Assembly (NCBI RefSeq): GCF_900104645.1
Contig: NZ_FNWE01000002.1
Span: 124,001-188,000, forward strand
Reading direction: 5' to 3'
Origin: Alterileibacterium massiliense
Lineage (GTDB): Bacteria; Bacillota; Clostridia; Peptostreptococcales; Anaerovoracaceae
Length of the DNA: 64,000 bases
The stretch's first letter is position 1. Every line of letters starts with the position of its first letter. Shown one piece after another: positions 17,415 to 25,213 of the stretch. Under the pieces are notes generated by a model. That model saw only the letters and a list, made by a program, of their open reading frames with translations. It did not search any database and was not told the DNA's origin. Made by a program: the position numbers and the translations under genes.

Positions 17415-17488
17415 CTTTTCTTATTCTCATCTTATTTGTAAACTTTTCTTATTCTAACCTTATCTTTATGCTTTTCTTATTTTCAAAG
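17415..17488. repeat. 28-bp tandem repeat at the 3' end of the PAP2 gene
   Basis: Two full copies (17415-17442 and 17443-17470) and a partial third (17471-17488) share the core CTTTTCTTATTCT or a close variant at exact 28-base steps. The repeat runs from the non-coding space into the last codons of the PAP2 gene. Confidence 0.7.
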
Positions 17489-18018
17489 TGTTCATAAATT
17501 TTGCTAACTAAAAACGCGAGTAGGATCCCGTCAGCTATTCCTACGAAAACATCGAGCGGATAATGCACTCCTACATAGAGCCTAGAAAATGAAATTAATG
17601 TCGCAAGAACAATCAGTGCAATACCAATTTTTTTCTTTAAGTCTTTTGTCAATCCTAGATAGATTGCGACTGCTGATGCAAAAGAGCTTGCACTGTGACC
17701 CGAAGGAAATGAAAAATCCCTTTGTATTTCTATAAGCCTTTGCACTTCTGTAAATATCTCATATGGTCTTGTCCTCGCAATTAAATTCTTTAAAATTATA
17801 TTGTTTATTAAAAGACTAGAAAGGAGTGCAAGTGCAGAATATATGCCTGCTCTCCTTGTCTTTTTAAACAAAAGTAGCAATATGGTGATGATTATCCATA
17901 TTGCCCCATTGTCACCTAGGTGTGTTATAAATTTTATTACCGGCGTTATCAGATCATACACAATTGTCTTTTGAATCCAAATGAGCAATGACCCGTCAAC
18001 TACTCTTATTTTTTCCAA
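17449..18018 (-). CDS. PAP2-family membrane phosphatase (undecaprenyl-diphosphatase-like)
   Basis: A 189-residue integral membrane phosphatase with about five hydrophobic spans. The three PAP2 motifs are present: LIARTRPYE (K/RxxxxxxRP type), FSFPSGHSASSFAS (PSGH) and SRLYVGVHYPLDVFVG (SRxxxxxHxxxD). Family members dephosphorylate undecaprenyl pyrophosphate or phosphatidic-acid-type lipids on the outer face of the membrane. BcrC-like carrier-lipid recycling is likely but not proven. The start is TTG at 18018 with GGGAG six bases upstream. The last codons lie inside a 28-bp tandem repeat, so the C-terminal tail (ENKKSIKIRLE) may vary between strains. Confidence 0.9.
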   Translation of the reverse strand: MEKIRVVDGSLLIWIQKTIVYDLITPVIKFITHLGDNGAIWIIITILLLLFKKTRRAGIYSALALLSSLLINNIILKNLIARTRPYEIFTEVQRLIEIQRDFSFPSGHSASSFASAVAIYLGLTKDLKKKIGIALIVLATLISFSRLYVGVHYPLDVFVGIADGILLAFLVSKIYEHFENKKSIKIRLE

Positions 18019-18128
18019 TACTTGCTCCCTGCTACTTCCTATTTATTTCTAATTCTTTTCGATTTTTTATATTGGCTCTATTTATATTTGTATATAAGCT
18101 CTATTTTTCTTCATATTTTATATATTGT

Positions 18129-18959
18129 CTATTTTGTGAGCTTTTTTATCGCTTCTTCATAAGACATTGAAATAGCATCGTCTGGCTTAAACTTTAACCA
18201 TATTGAGCAGTCTTTATCCTCTCCTTCTCTTCCGCTATATATAAGACTTTTCTCTAGTTCATCAAAGCTATCTTTAAACGCTTTAGCTCCCTCCGATACG
18301 GAAACATCTTTACCATCTATCTTATATTCGTCTATGCTTTTGCCATAGTCTCCTATGAAACGGTCTTTAATTACCTTAGAAAGCTTCATTTCACTTCCAT
18401 TTATATTGAATTTATATATTTTATACTGCCAATTTATGTCTCCTATTGAGTTAAATGCGTACAGCGTGTTTTTCTCTTTTCCCTTATATATTACATAAGA
18501 AGTTCCTGCTGCAACTTGAGCATCTTGAAATTTCATTTCGCCAGATTCGTCTGGAATTGAATATTTTATCTCCTTCGCCTTGCCGTCCTCATATGTATAA
18601 ATTGAAAGCTCTGCAACATATTGATTGTCCGTCTTTTTCATGAACAAAAGTTCAGGGATTTCATCTCCATTAATATCCGAAATAGCTACCTGCCTATCAA
18701 TGCCTCCATGGCCCTCTCCGTCTGGCAAATAATTTAGTCTTGAGCCATTTATTTCCTGTTGCCAGTCATATCCTTTTATATCTTTTTCATTCTCTTTAAG
18801 GACATCAATATATGCCGAGTATGCTTTTTTTAGCTCATTTTTATTTTTTTCATCTGTGCTCTCTTGCTTTTTATCCGCCTTATTTGCACAAGCTGTGAGT
18901 GAAATAATCATCGCTGAAATAAGGGTTATTATAAATATTTTTTTGCTAAGCTTGTTCAT
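18129..18959 (-). CDS. Putative lipoprotein
   Basis: A 276-residue lipoprotein of unknown role. The start is the third of three adjacent ATG codons, with AGGAGG seven bases before it. The N-terminus MNKLSKKIFII leads into a hydrophobic core ending in the lipobox LTAC, so the mature chain would begin with a lipid-modified cysteine at about residue 24. A Lys/Glu-rich linker follows. The body contains VAISDINGDEIPELLFM, an Asp-rich pattern like EF-hand or FG-GAP loops, in an all-beta context. No enzyme motif was found. The gene stands alone behind a leader with a 10-bp periodic repeat. The name should stay general. Confidence 0.8.
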   Translation of the reverse strand: MNKLSKKIFIITLISAMIISLTACANKADKKQESTDEKNKNELKKAYSAYIDVLKENEKDIKGYDWQQEINGSRLNYLPDGEGHGGIDRQVAISDINGDEIPELLFMKKTDNQYVAELSIYTYEDGKAKEIKYSIPDESGEMKFQDAQVAAGTSYVIYKGKEKNTLYAFNSIGDINWQYKIYKFNINGSEMKLSKVIKDRFIGDYGKSIDEYKIDGKDVSVSEGAKAFKDSFDELEKSLIYSGREGEDKDCSIWLKFKPDDAISMSYEEAIKKLTK

Positions 18960-18990
18960 CATCATTCCTCCTCGTATCTTCTTTATTTTT

Positions 18991-19060
18991 CTATTCATGT
19001 CTATTCTTGTCTGCTCTTATTTGCTCTTGTCTGTTTTTCTCTTTTCTTTTCTATTCTTGC
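18991..19060. repeat. Degenerate 10-bp tandem repeat in the lipoprotein leader
   Basis: Seven units of exactly ten bases follow one another, for example CTATTCATGT, CTATTCTTGT, TTGCTCTTGT and CTATTCTTGC on the + strand. The transcribed strand of the lipoprotein leader is therefore purine-rich. It ends about 30 bases before the start codon. Confidence 0.6.
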
Positions 19061-19183
19061 TGACTTTGCATTGCCTTATCTGTCATTTTATCAATGATAT
19101 GTTAAATGTTATCATATGTCCTTTTTTAATGCCAGCTTGATATTTTTATTTTTAATATGTTATCTTATATGCTCTATATGTGC

Positions 19184-19226
19184 AAATCAAAAGGACTGAG
19201 CCTGGTGCAATGCAGGATTCAGTCCT
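19184..19226 (-). terminator. Terminator after the symporter gene
   Basis: On the - strand AGGACTGA (19226-19219) pairs with TCAGTCCT (19199-19192), with CCTG/CAGG able to extend the structure inside. TTTTGATTT follows. It lies about 35 bases past the symporter stop and closes the CoA-transferase-symporter operon. Confidence 0.8.
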
Positions 19227-19259
19227 AAAGATACGCTTAGTTATGCCTTTAATCTGCTC

Positions 19260-20630
19260 TTAAATCGAAATGATTCCAAAGAATGACAATATCGAGCTAA
19301 GCAATATGAGTAGTAAAAAAACTGGTGCAACATAATGTAGAACCGTTTCGTAGACTCCCTTCCACTTGAAATCTGAGCTTAGCGATATTTCTTTTTCGAT
19401 ATTTTCTCTGCCAATTACCCTTAGTACGAGAATACAGGTTGCAAATGCTGCTATAGGCATCATTATCGAATTAGAAATAAAGTCAAAGAAGTCAAGGAAT
19501 TGCAAGCCCAAAATCGTTACCTTGCCTAGTACATTATATCCTAGCGAAGATAGTGAGCCTAGGACAAGCATTATAACTAGAACAAATCCAACAGACTTTT
19601 TTCTATCCCAGCCAAACTCATCTACAAAGGTCGCTGCACTTGTTTCTGCTAAAGAAATCGAGCTTGTAAGTGCTGCAAATAGAACCAGCAAGAAGAAAAG
19701 TACTCCTGTTATCTGTCCAAGTCCCATGCTTTCAAAGACCTTTGGTATCATGACAAACATGAGAGAAGGTCCTGCCTGAAGCTGTTCTGGGGCTCCACCG
19801 GAAAATGCAAATACTGCCGGAATTATCATCAGTGCGGCTAGAATTGCTATTCCTGAATCAAATATTATTACTCTCTTTGTTGATTTATCTACATCAACAT
19901 CTTTTTTCATATAAGATCCGTAAGTAATAAGGATACCCATGGCTACAGAAAGTGAATAAAACATCTGTCCCATAGCTGCAACTATCGTCATAATTGAGAA
20001 GTTTTTAAAATTAGGTATGAAGAAATACTTAATTCCCTCAGCTGCTCCAGGTCGTGTACATGAATAAATAGCAACAATAATTGCGAGGACAACCAAAGCC
20101 GGCATCATTATCTTTGAAACTCTTTCGACCCCGCTCTCAACACCAAAGAGTATTACTATCAATGTAAGTGCTGCAAATACTATGAACCAGCCCTCTGACT
20201 GTGTCGCAGTGCCAATGAAAGAACCGAAGAATCCGTCCTTTGCCGGAGCCTTAACATTGCCCGTAACATAGGTTACGAGATATTTTATAACCCAGCCACC
20301 TATTACTGAATAATAAGGAAGAATAATCATTGGAACAATAGCATTTATCCAGCCTCCTGCCTTTGACCAGCCTGACTTACTATATGTCTTATATGCACTG
20401 ACAGGGCTTTTGCCTGTTATTCTACCAAGCACTGTTTCGGATGTCATAAGAGTATATCCGAAGGTAAAGGCAAGTATGATATATACAAGCACAAATGCTC
20501 CGCCTCCATATTTTGCAGCTAGATATGGAAATCTCCAAATATTACCAAGACCGACTGCAGAACCTGCTGTGGCTAGGACATATCCTAGCGAGCCGGAAAA
20601 CTTGCTTCTGTTATCGTTTGTCTTTGTCAT
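19260..20630 (-). CDS. Neurotransmitter:sodium symporter family amino-acid transporter
   Basis: A 456-residue membrane protein with about 11 hydrophobic spans and a LeuT fold. The first helix has LATAGSAVGLGNIWRFPYLA, the unwound segment that binds sodium and substrate. LFAALTSSISLAE in helix 8 carries the Na2-site Ser/Thr residues. The family brings amino acids (Leu, Tyr, Trp, Met and others) into the cell with sodium; the substrate here is not evident. It follows the CoA-transferase gene by 46 bases on the same strand and ends at a terminator, so the two form an operon, probably for uptake and fermentation of an amino acid. Some bacterial NSS proteins have 11 rather than 12 helices, as appears here. 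Confidence 0.93.
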   Translation of the reverse strand: MTKTNDNRSKFSGSLGYVLATAGSAVGLGNIWRFPYLAAKYGGGAFVLVYIILAFTFGYTLMTSETVLGRITGKSPVSAYKTYSKSGWSKAGGWINAIVPMIILPYYSVIGGWVIKYLVTYVTGNVKAPAKDGFFGSFIGTATQSEGWFIVFAALTLIVILFGVESGVERVSKIMMPALVVLAIIVAIYSCTRPGAAEGIKYFFIPNFKNFSIMTIVAAMGQMFYSLSVAMGILITYGSYMKKDVDVDKSTKRVIIFDSGIAILAALMIIPAVFAFSGGAPEQLQAGPSLMFVMIPKVFESMGLGQITGVLFFLLVLFAALTSSISLAETSAATFVDEFGWDRKKSVGFVLVIMLVLGSLSSLGYNVLGKVTILGLQFLDFFDFISNSIMMPIAAFATCILVLRVIGRENIEKEISLSSDFKWKGVYETVLHYVAPVFLLLILLSSILSFFGIISI

Positions 20631-20676
20631 TTTGTTCTACCTCATAAATTTTCGTTAATTGATTTCTTAAATGTAA

Positions 20677-22044
20677 TTAATATGTAATTTTACTTGTGTT
20701 TCTCCAGATTCCCATCTTTTCCGCTTCTTTTATCAGCTCAGCTCTGAAGTCGGGATGAGCTATACTTATGAGCATTTCCGCTCTTTGCCAAGTTGATTTT
20801 CCCTTGAGATTTACCGCACCATATTCTGTGACCACATAATTAACCGCAGCCCTTGGCGTGGTAACAATTGAACCTGGTGGAAGCGTTGGGTGAATTAGGG
20901 ATACTTTTTGTCCATTTTTTAGCTTCCTCGTTGAGTGACAACAAATGAAGCTCTTTCCTCCTTTAGACCTGAACGCACCTTGAACAAAATCGAGCTGTCC
21001 TCCCGTTCCGCTAACATTGCGAAATCCTACGCTTTCTGAACAAACCTGTCCGTATAAGTCTATTCCGATGCAACCGTTAATTGACATGAAATTATCTATT
21101 TTCGCTATGTTTGCAGGGTTATTAACATAATCCACCGGTGCAGAGCAACAAATTGGATTGTCATCTATAAAGTCATATAATTCCTTTGACCCTCCTGCGA
21201 AGGTATAGACAGAAAGTCCCTTATCTGTTCTTTTATTATTGGTGAGAATTCCGGCATTATATAAATCCATATATGCATCAACAAGCATCTCGCTGTGAGC
21301 ACCTATTTCCTTTATATCCGAATCGGCAAGCATTCTTCCAACGCAGTTAGGAAGTGCTCCAACTCCCAGCTGAACAGTTGCATTGTTTCCTATCTGCGAA
21401 ACTATGAACTCCGAAATTCGTTTATCGTCTTCGGTTGCAGATTTATGCTCTATTGTCGCAAGATCAGGATTCTCTCCCTCAATTATGTAATTGATGTCCG
21501 AAATATTAATATGCGATTCATATCCGAGTGCGATAGGCATTTTTTCATTAACTTCGACTATAACTATCTTGGAGTTTTTAATTATTCCATGAAGGTCTGC
21601 ATTTATTGGTCCAAAATTGAAGTTTCCATACTTATCCATTGGTGCTACCTGAAAAGCACAAATATCAAAGGTATTTCCCTCAAGACCCCAGTAAAGATTT
21701 TCCTCATTGAATAGGATTGGCACATACCAGCAATTACCATTCTGTTGCATTACCCTGTCTTGATTAAAAAAATGAGATGAGTAAAATCTAACTCTGTCAA
21801 CAGGGGCATTTATCTTATATGTTTCAAGATAATCATTTCTAATTGCTATCTCTGTCTGGATTTCAAGCCCTCTAAGTAATTCGTCCTGCTGAATCCTCTT
21901 AGCAAGAGCTCTATCGAGATAAACAGAGCAACCCGTTCCAAGCCCAAAGTTCATTCTGTAGTTACTCTTGACGAGATTTGCAGCAAAATCCTCCGTAATT
22001 AGTTTGTCCTTGTACTCACTATGAATCAAGCTAATATCGTACAT
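20677..22044 (-). CDS. Second acetyl-CoA hydrolase/transferase family CoA-transferase
   Basis: A 455-residue paralogue of the protein at 1.8-3.1 kb. Matching blocks are VQLGVGALPNCVGRML, AHSEMLVDAYMDLYNAG with the likely catalytic Glu, CSESVGFRNVSGTGGQLDF and STWQRAEMLISIAHPDFRAEL at the end. The ATG at 22044 has GGAGG five bases upstream; a TTG one codon earlier is less likely. It is the first gene of an operon with the sodium symporter and has a promoter overlapped by a palindrome, so it is probably induced by a specific signal. The acyl group is unknown: a branched-chain or other amino-acid-derived acid would suit the linked transporter, but that is inference. Confidence 0.87.
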   Translation of the reverse strand: MYDISLIHSEYKDKLITEDFAANLVKSNYRMNFGLGTGCSVYLDRALAKRIQQDELLRGLEIQTEIAIRNDYLETYKINAPVDRVRFYSSHFFNQDRVMQQNGNCWYVPILFNEENLYWGLEGNTFDICAFQVAPMDKYGNFNFGPINADLHGIIKNSKIVIVEVNEKMPIALGYESHINISDINYIIEGENPDLATIEHKSATEDDKRISEFIVSQIGNNATVQLGVGALPNCVGRMLADSDIKEIGAHSEMLVDAYMDLYNAGILTNNKRTDKGLSVYTFAGGSKELYDFIDDNPICCSAPVDYVNNPANIAKIDNFMSINGCIGIDLYGQVCSESVGFRNVSGTGGQLDFVQGAFRSKGGKSFICCHSTRKLKNGQKVSLIHPTLPPGSIVTTPRAAVNYVVTEYGAVNLKGKSTWQRAEMLISIAHPDFRAELIKEAEKMGIWRNTSKITY

Positions 22045-22086
22045 CAATACCTCCTTCTTGACCTTCTGATTACTTGCAAGTTTTTC

Positions 22087-22126
22087 AGAATGTCGACATT
22101 CTACAATAAATTTGTTTAATAATCAA
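22087..22126 (-). promoter_or_regulatory. Promoter with a 16-bp palindromic operator before the CoA-transferase-symporter operon
   Basis: On the - strand TTGATT (22126-22121), a 17-base spacer and TAGAAT (22103-22098) form a good promoter. The perfect palindrome AGAATGTCGACATTCT (22102-22087) covers five of the six -10 bases and the start region. The ribosome-binding site is 33 bases further on. A dimeric repressor bound here would block initiation. The regulator was not identified. Confidence 0.7.
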
Positions 22127-22223
22127 GTTTTTTTAATATTTTTTGTGAAAAAAATTAATTTTTGTGTTTTGCACACTAATTCTTTGTTATTTTTTTACAG
22201 GCGTTTGTTTTGTATAAATTAAT

Positions 22224-22252
22224 AGCCGGCGGCAAATGATAAACCGCAGGCT
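22224..22252 (-). terminator. GC-rich hairpin after the NlpC/P60 gene
   Basis: AGCC and GCGG pair with CCGC and GGCT across a one-base mismatch, with an 11-base loop, in an otherwise AT-rich gap. It lies 47 bases past the NlpC/P60 stop. The tail ATTAATTTAT is only weakly T-rich, so terminator function is tentative. Confidence 0.4.
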
Positions 22253-22299
22253 AATTATCAACCGTTTTTCTTAATTAACAATCCTCGCTTTTTTATCTA

Positions 22300-22938
22300 T
22301 TACTCAAAGATTCTTCTTATCGTATTGATTCCTTTACCCGAATATGTATGAGTGCCTCCTGATGGGAATAGCTTAGTTTCCCTTATTCCATGTTGTTCAT
22401 CCATAGCATGAACAATCATCCCATTTCCTGAGTAAATTGCGACATGGTCCAGATTTCCGAAAAAGATAATATCTCCCTCTTTAAGCTCTGAAATGCTAAC
22501 TTCTCTTCCTCCGCAATTTTTTAAAAGAGTAGATACAGATCCAAACTGCCAGTTGTATCCGAAATTCCTATAAATAAGCGTCACATATGAAGCACAATCA
22601 CAGCCATTTGTCAGACTTCTTCCTCCAAGCACATATGGATTACCTATGAACTGTTTTGCATAGGTTACAAGTTCTTCTCTTTTTAACTGCGTTTCTCTTT
22701 CTTTTTTCTCTATAGCTTCCTTAATTTTAATTTCTCGAGCTACTATCTTCTTGTCAAGGCTATCCACTTCTCTTTGCATAAGCGACTGAATTTGAACCGA
22801 AGTGCCATTCTTGCTACCCTTAACCTCTTTCGCTGAAGCAATATCTGTGCTGACAAATAATGCACTAAAAAGAATTATTAAAAGCGTTATTTCTAATAAA
22901 ATTACATTCTTTAAACCTAGTTTTTTCATTGAATCCAT
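22300..22938 (-). CDS. Secreted NlpC/P60 peptidoglycan hydrolase
   Basis: A 212-residue cell-wall endopeptidase-like protein. Residues 9-36 are a hydrophobic signal or anchor helix. A Lys/Glu-rich coiled segment (about residues 52-85) links it to the C-terminal NlpC/P60 domain (about 88-210). The triad is visible: Cys in NGCDCASYVTLIYR, His in LDHVAIYSG, and a third polar residue at IVHAMD. The family cuts D-Glu to diaminopimelate (or Lys) bonds in peptidoglycan peptides. No SH3 or LysM wall-binding domain is present, so this is a minimal form. The ribosome-binding site is weak. It is monocistronic between the tRNA and the CoA-transferase operon. Confidence 0.9.
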   Translation of the reverse strand: MDSMKKLGLKNVILLEITLLIILFSALFVSTDIASAKEVKGSKNGTSVQIQSLMQREVDSLDKKIVAREIKIKEAIEKKERETQLKREELVTYAKQFIGNPYVLGGRSLTNGCDCASYVTLIYRNFGYNWQFGSVSTLLKNCGGREVSISELKEGDIIFFGNLDHVAIYSGNGMIVHAMDEQHGIRETKLFPSGGTHTYSGKGINTIRRIFE

Positions 22939-23094
22939 ATATTAATCTCTGTCTGTCAAAATGACTAGCTATGTCTGTCAAAATAAAAAATATCTTAGTG
23001 TGCCTATTTGCCTTTTTTATGTGTTAGATTATCTCAAAAAATAAATATTTCCATGTGAAGATTTTCTAAAAAATAATTAGGCAACAAAAATAAT

Positions 23095-23125
23095 ATGGCA
23101 ACTGATAGATTATATCAATTGCCAT
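23095..23125 (-). terminator. Terminator after tRNA-Arg
   Basis: ATGGCAA (23095-23101) and TTGCCAT (23119-23125) pair, and TGATA with TATCA extend the stem beyond one mismatch. On the - strand the stem is followed by ATTATTTTTG. It begins eight bases after the tRNA CCA end. Confidence 0.75.
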
Positions 23126-23132
23126 ATCTTCT

Positions 23133-23208
23133 TGGTGTCCCAGAGAGGATTCGAACCTCCGGCACCTGCTTTAGGAGAGCAGTGCTCTATCCCCTGAGCT
23201 ACTGAGAC
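23133..23208 (-). tRNA. tRNA-Arg (anticodon CCU)
   Basis: A full cloverleaf can be folded on the - strand. The acceptor GTCTCAG pairs with CTGGGAC; the D arm is GCTC...GAGC; the anticodon stem is CTGCT/AGCAG with loop CTCCTAA, giving anticodon CCT that reads AGG; the T arm has TTCGAAT. CCA is encoded at 23135-23133. The gene stands alone, with a hairpin terminator right after it. Confidence 0.97.
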
Positions 23209-23313
23209 AAATATTTATAAAAAATTCTTTATGATAATACCATGAGTTCGCCTATCTTTCAAGTGTGAAGCTAATTTGCGATACTCATTTGCAATGTTTG
23301 AAATTTATTTCTA

Positions 23314-23943
23314 CTATGCCATTATATCTTTAGAGAGCATTTCCGCTTCATCTTTATACTTTTTACACTTTTCTTTTATTTCTTCCGCTTTATTTTCATC
23401 ATCTATAAATGGAATATTGGCATCGACATTTCGCCCGGCTCCATCAATAGAAGCCTTTAGGTGAATCGCCCCTACATATACATCATCAATAAGATTAGGA
23501 TTTGAATTTTTAATCAAACCTTTTGCTATCTTTAAGCCATTAACTCCAATTTCCATAATTCGAAGTGGGGCTAGTCCGGCACTTATTGCTTCTTTTGAGA
23601 TTTCATTTCTTCTTAATTTCTTTTCTTCTTCTGTATTCTTTGGCAATTTAAAAGCCTCAGAAAGTTTGTAATATGCTTCCTTATCTTTATCAATTCCAAG
23701 TAAAAACTCTGACAAAATTTCATTCGCCTTTTCTCTCATCATTAAATTATCTTCTTCAAACTCTCTATATCTGTCCCTGCCAATGGTGAAATTTGTGACC
23801 ATGATGAGAAGTGCTACGCCCTCTGCTCCTGTTAAAGCACTCGCAGCACCTCCACCGGGAGCAGGCGAGCCACTAGCAAGTTTTTTTATAAAATCTTTTA
23901 TTTTTTCATCTGTTAAAAATTCTTTTTTTTCATCAATTTTCAT
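23314..23943 (-). CDS. fchA: Cyclodeaminase/cyclohydrolase family protein (methenyl-THF cyclohydrolase-like)
   Basis: A 209-residue all-helical protein of the formimidoyl-THF cyclodeaminase family. Clostridial members (FchA) hydrolyse 5,10-methenyl-THF to 10-formyl-THF; others remove ammonia from formimino-THF in histidine or glycine breakdown. The signature LASGSPAPGGGAASALTGAE is at residues 22-41. RNEISKEAISAGLAPLRIMEIG and NLIDDVYVGAIHLKASIDGA are further family blocks. The choice between the two activities cannot be made from sequence alone. It is a single gene upstream of the tRNA in the same direction and uses the folate made by the fol genes. An AGG site lies 13 bases before the ATG. 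Confidence 0.85.
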   Translation of the reverse strand: MKIDEKKEFLTDEKIKDFIKKLASGSPAPGGGAASALTGAEGVALLIMVTNFTIGRDRYREFEEDNLMMREKANEILSEFLLGIDKDKEAYYKLSEAFKLPKNTEEEKKLRRNEISKEAISAGLAPLRIMEIGVNGLKIAKGLIKNSNPNLIDDVYVGAIHLKASIDGAGRNVDANIPFIDDENKAEEIKEKCKKYKDEAEMLSKDIMA

Positions 23944-24020
23944 TTGTTCTATATACCTTTTTAATAACGCTCCATGATAATGCTTAAAAATTCCTATAAA
24001 GCACTTAAGTAATGCTTGCT

Positions 24021-24047
24021 AAATAAAAGCCGGCTCTTTGCCGGCTT
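24021..24047 (-). terminator. Terminator of the rpsF-ssb-rpsR operon
   Basis: AAGCCGGC (24027-24034) and GCCGGCTT (24040-24047) form a perfect 8-bp stem with a five-base loop. On the - strand TTATTT follows. It starts nine bases past the rpsR stop. Confidence 0.9.
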
Positions 24048-24055
24048 CATATCTA

Positions 24056-24292
24056 TTATTCTGCGTCAAATGGCATAAGTGCTACCGTGCGTGCTCTCTT
24101 TATAGCCTTTGTAACAGCTCTCTGGTGCATTGCACAAGTTCCAGTAACTCTTCTAGGAAGAATTTTTCCTCTTTCTGTTACATACTTCTGCAAAGTTTCT
24201 ACATCTTTATAATCTATTTTCTTGTCCTTGTCTGCACAGAATTGGCATACTTTGCGTCTTCTCATGCCTACACGCTTCTTGCTATTGTCCAT
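24056..24292 (-). CDS. rpsR: Ribosomal protein bS18
   Basis: A 78-residue small-subunit protein that sits on the platform and binds together with S6. The sequence [20 protein letters not shown] contains the CxxC pair (Cys16, Cys19) found in zinc-type S18 proteins, and [25 protein letters not shown] is the conserved body. It is the last gene of the rpsF-ssb-rpsR operon, 41 bases after ssb, and is followed by a strong terminator. The S6:S18 complex probably controls the operon through the leader at 25.1 kb. Confidence 0.97.
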   Translation of the reverse strand: MDNSKKRVGMRRRKVCQFCADKDKKIDYKDVETLQKYVTERGKILPRRVTGTCAMHQRAVTKAIKRARTVALMPFDAE

Positions 24293-24333
24293 TTATCTCT
24301 CCTCTCTGGCTGATATTCTTCAGTATTTTTTGG

Positions 24334-24777
24334 TTAAAATGGAATATCGTCTTCAGTTGTTTCAAATTCTTCAGGTAAATCCATGTCATCAGGCATTGAG
24401 TAACCAAAACCGTCATTTGAGCCGGCAAAATTTGACTTGTCGCCATCTCTACCTGCTCCATTTTGTCCTCCGCCTAGAAATTCCACGCTGTTAGCTATAA
24501 CATCTGTCGTGTAAACCGTCTGACCGTCACGATTCTTATAGCTACCGGTCTGAATTCTTCCCTGAACGCCTACCTGTCTTCCCTTTGCAAGGTAACGACC
24601 GCAGTTCTCTGCTTGTTTACCAAATACCGTTATTCTTAGGAAGTCTGCTGATTGATCCCTATTTTGGGACCTTGGGCGATCAACTGCAATGGTAAAATGG
24701 CACACTGCCATCTGTGACGAAGTATACCTTACCTCTGGATCCCTTGTTAATCTTCCTATTAGTATTACGCTATTCAT
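24334..24777 (-). CDS. ssb: Single-stranded DNA-binding protein
   Basis: Binds single-stranded DNA in replication, repair and recombination. The 147-residue chain has the OB fold at residues 1-105 (MNSVILIGRLTRDPEVRYT at the start) and a Gly/Asp-rich tail ending in the acidic tip EDDIPF, which contacts partner proteins. The ATG at 24777 is seven bases after GGAG; a GTG one codon upstream is possible. It lies between rpsF and rpsR, the usual Gram-positive order, and just ten bases after rpsF. Confidence 0.97.
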   Translation of the reverse strand: MNSVILIGRLTRDPEVRYTSSQMAVCHFTIAVDRPRSQNRDQSADFLRITVFGKQAENCGRYLAKGRQVGVQGRIQTGSYKNRDGQTVYTTDVIANSVEFLGGGQNGAGRDGDKSNFAGSNDGFGYSMPDDMDLPEEFETTEDDIPF

Positions 24778-24787
24778 CACAAATCTC

Positions 24788-25075
24788 CTATTGTTCGTCC
24801 TTGCAAACGATAATATGTCTCATAATGCTGTCAGAAATTCTAAGTCTTCTATCAAGCTCCTTAGGCATATCTGCATTTGCTTTAAACTGAATAAGCACAT
24901 AGAAACCATCTTTTTTCTTGTTGATTTCATAAGCAAGCTTTCTATTTCCCCAAATATCAACTTCGCCTGCTTCTCCACCATCGTTAATGATTTCCTTAAC
25001 TCTTTCAATCATGGCATTCTTCTCTGAATCGTCCATAACTGGGTCGAGAATAAATAAGACTTCATAATTTTTCAT
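24788..25075 (-). CDS. rpsF: Ribosomal protein bS6
   Basis: A 95-residue small-subunit protein that pairs with S18. The family blocks are KNYEVLFILDPVMDDSEK at the start, GGEAGEVDIWGNRKLAYEI in the middle and FYVLIQFKANADMPKELDRRLRI. The ATG at 25075 lies eight bases after GGAGG; an in-frame GTG three codons earlier overlaps that site and is rejected. First gene of the operon with ssb and rpsR, preceded by a promoter and a structured leader. Confidence 0.97.
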   Translation of the reverse strand: MKNYEVLFILDPVMDDSEKNAMIERVKEIINDGGEAGEVDIWGNRKLAYEINKKKDGFYVLIQFKANADMPKELDRRLRISDSIMRHIIVCKDEQ

Positions 25076-25092
25076 TTGTTTCACCTCCTATG

Positions 25093-25116
25093 GCCTTATG
25101 ACACCTCTCGGTGTAG
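25093..25116 (-). ncRNA. Probable S6:S18-binding leader motif of rpsF mRNA
   Basis: On the - strand ACACC-GAGA-GGTGT forms a small hairpin closed below by CCT...AGG, with an exposed CCG, 18 bases before the rpsF start. Known rpsF leaders bind the S6:S18 complex through a CCG element like this and so repress their own translation. The match is by eye, not by covariance model. Confidence 0.55.
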
Positions 25117-25173
25117 GATTCCACTCTCATATTAGAATGGCTATTATGTCACGGAATAAAACCGTGCTTTTCT

Positions 25174-25201
25174 ATTATATACAAATGTTTGCCAAAATCA
25201 A
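25174..25201 (-). promoter_or_regulatory. Promoter of rpsF-ssb-rpsR
   Basis: On the - strand TTGATT (25201-25196), a 16-base spacer and a perfect TATAAT (25179-25174). The transcript would start near 25167, giving a leader of about 90 bases that contains two hairpins (25151-25168 and the S6:S18 motif). The -35 box lies 13 bases past the stop of the upstream surface gene. Confidence 0.75.
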
Positions 25202-25213
25202 GCTTTTGATTTT

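Noticed and set aside
25151-25168. Terminator for the beta-helix surface gene
   Set aside because: The CACGG/CCGTG hairpin has no T run on the - strand and lies at the start of the rpsF leader, so it is more likely part of that leader.
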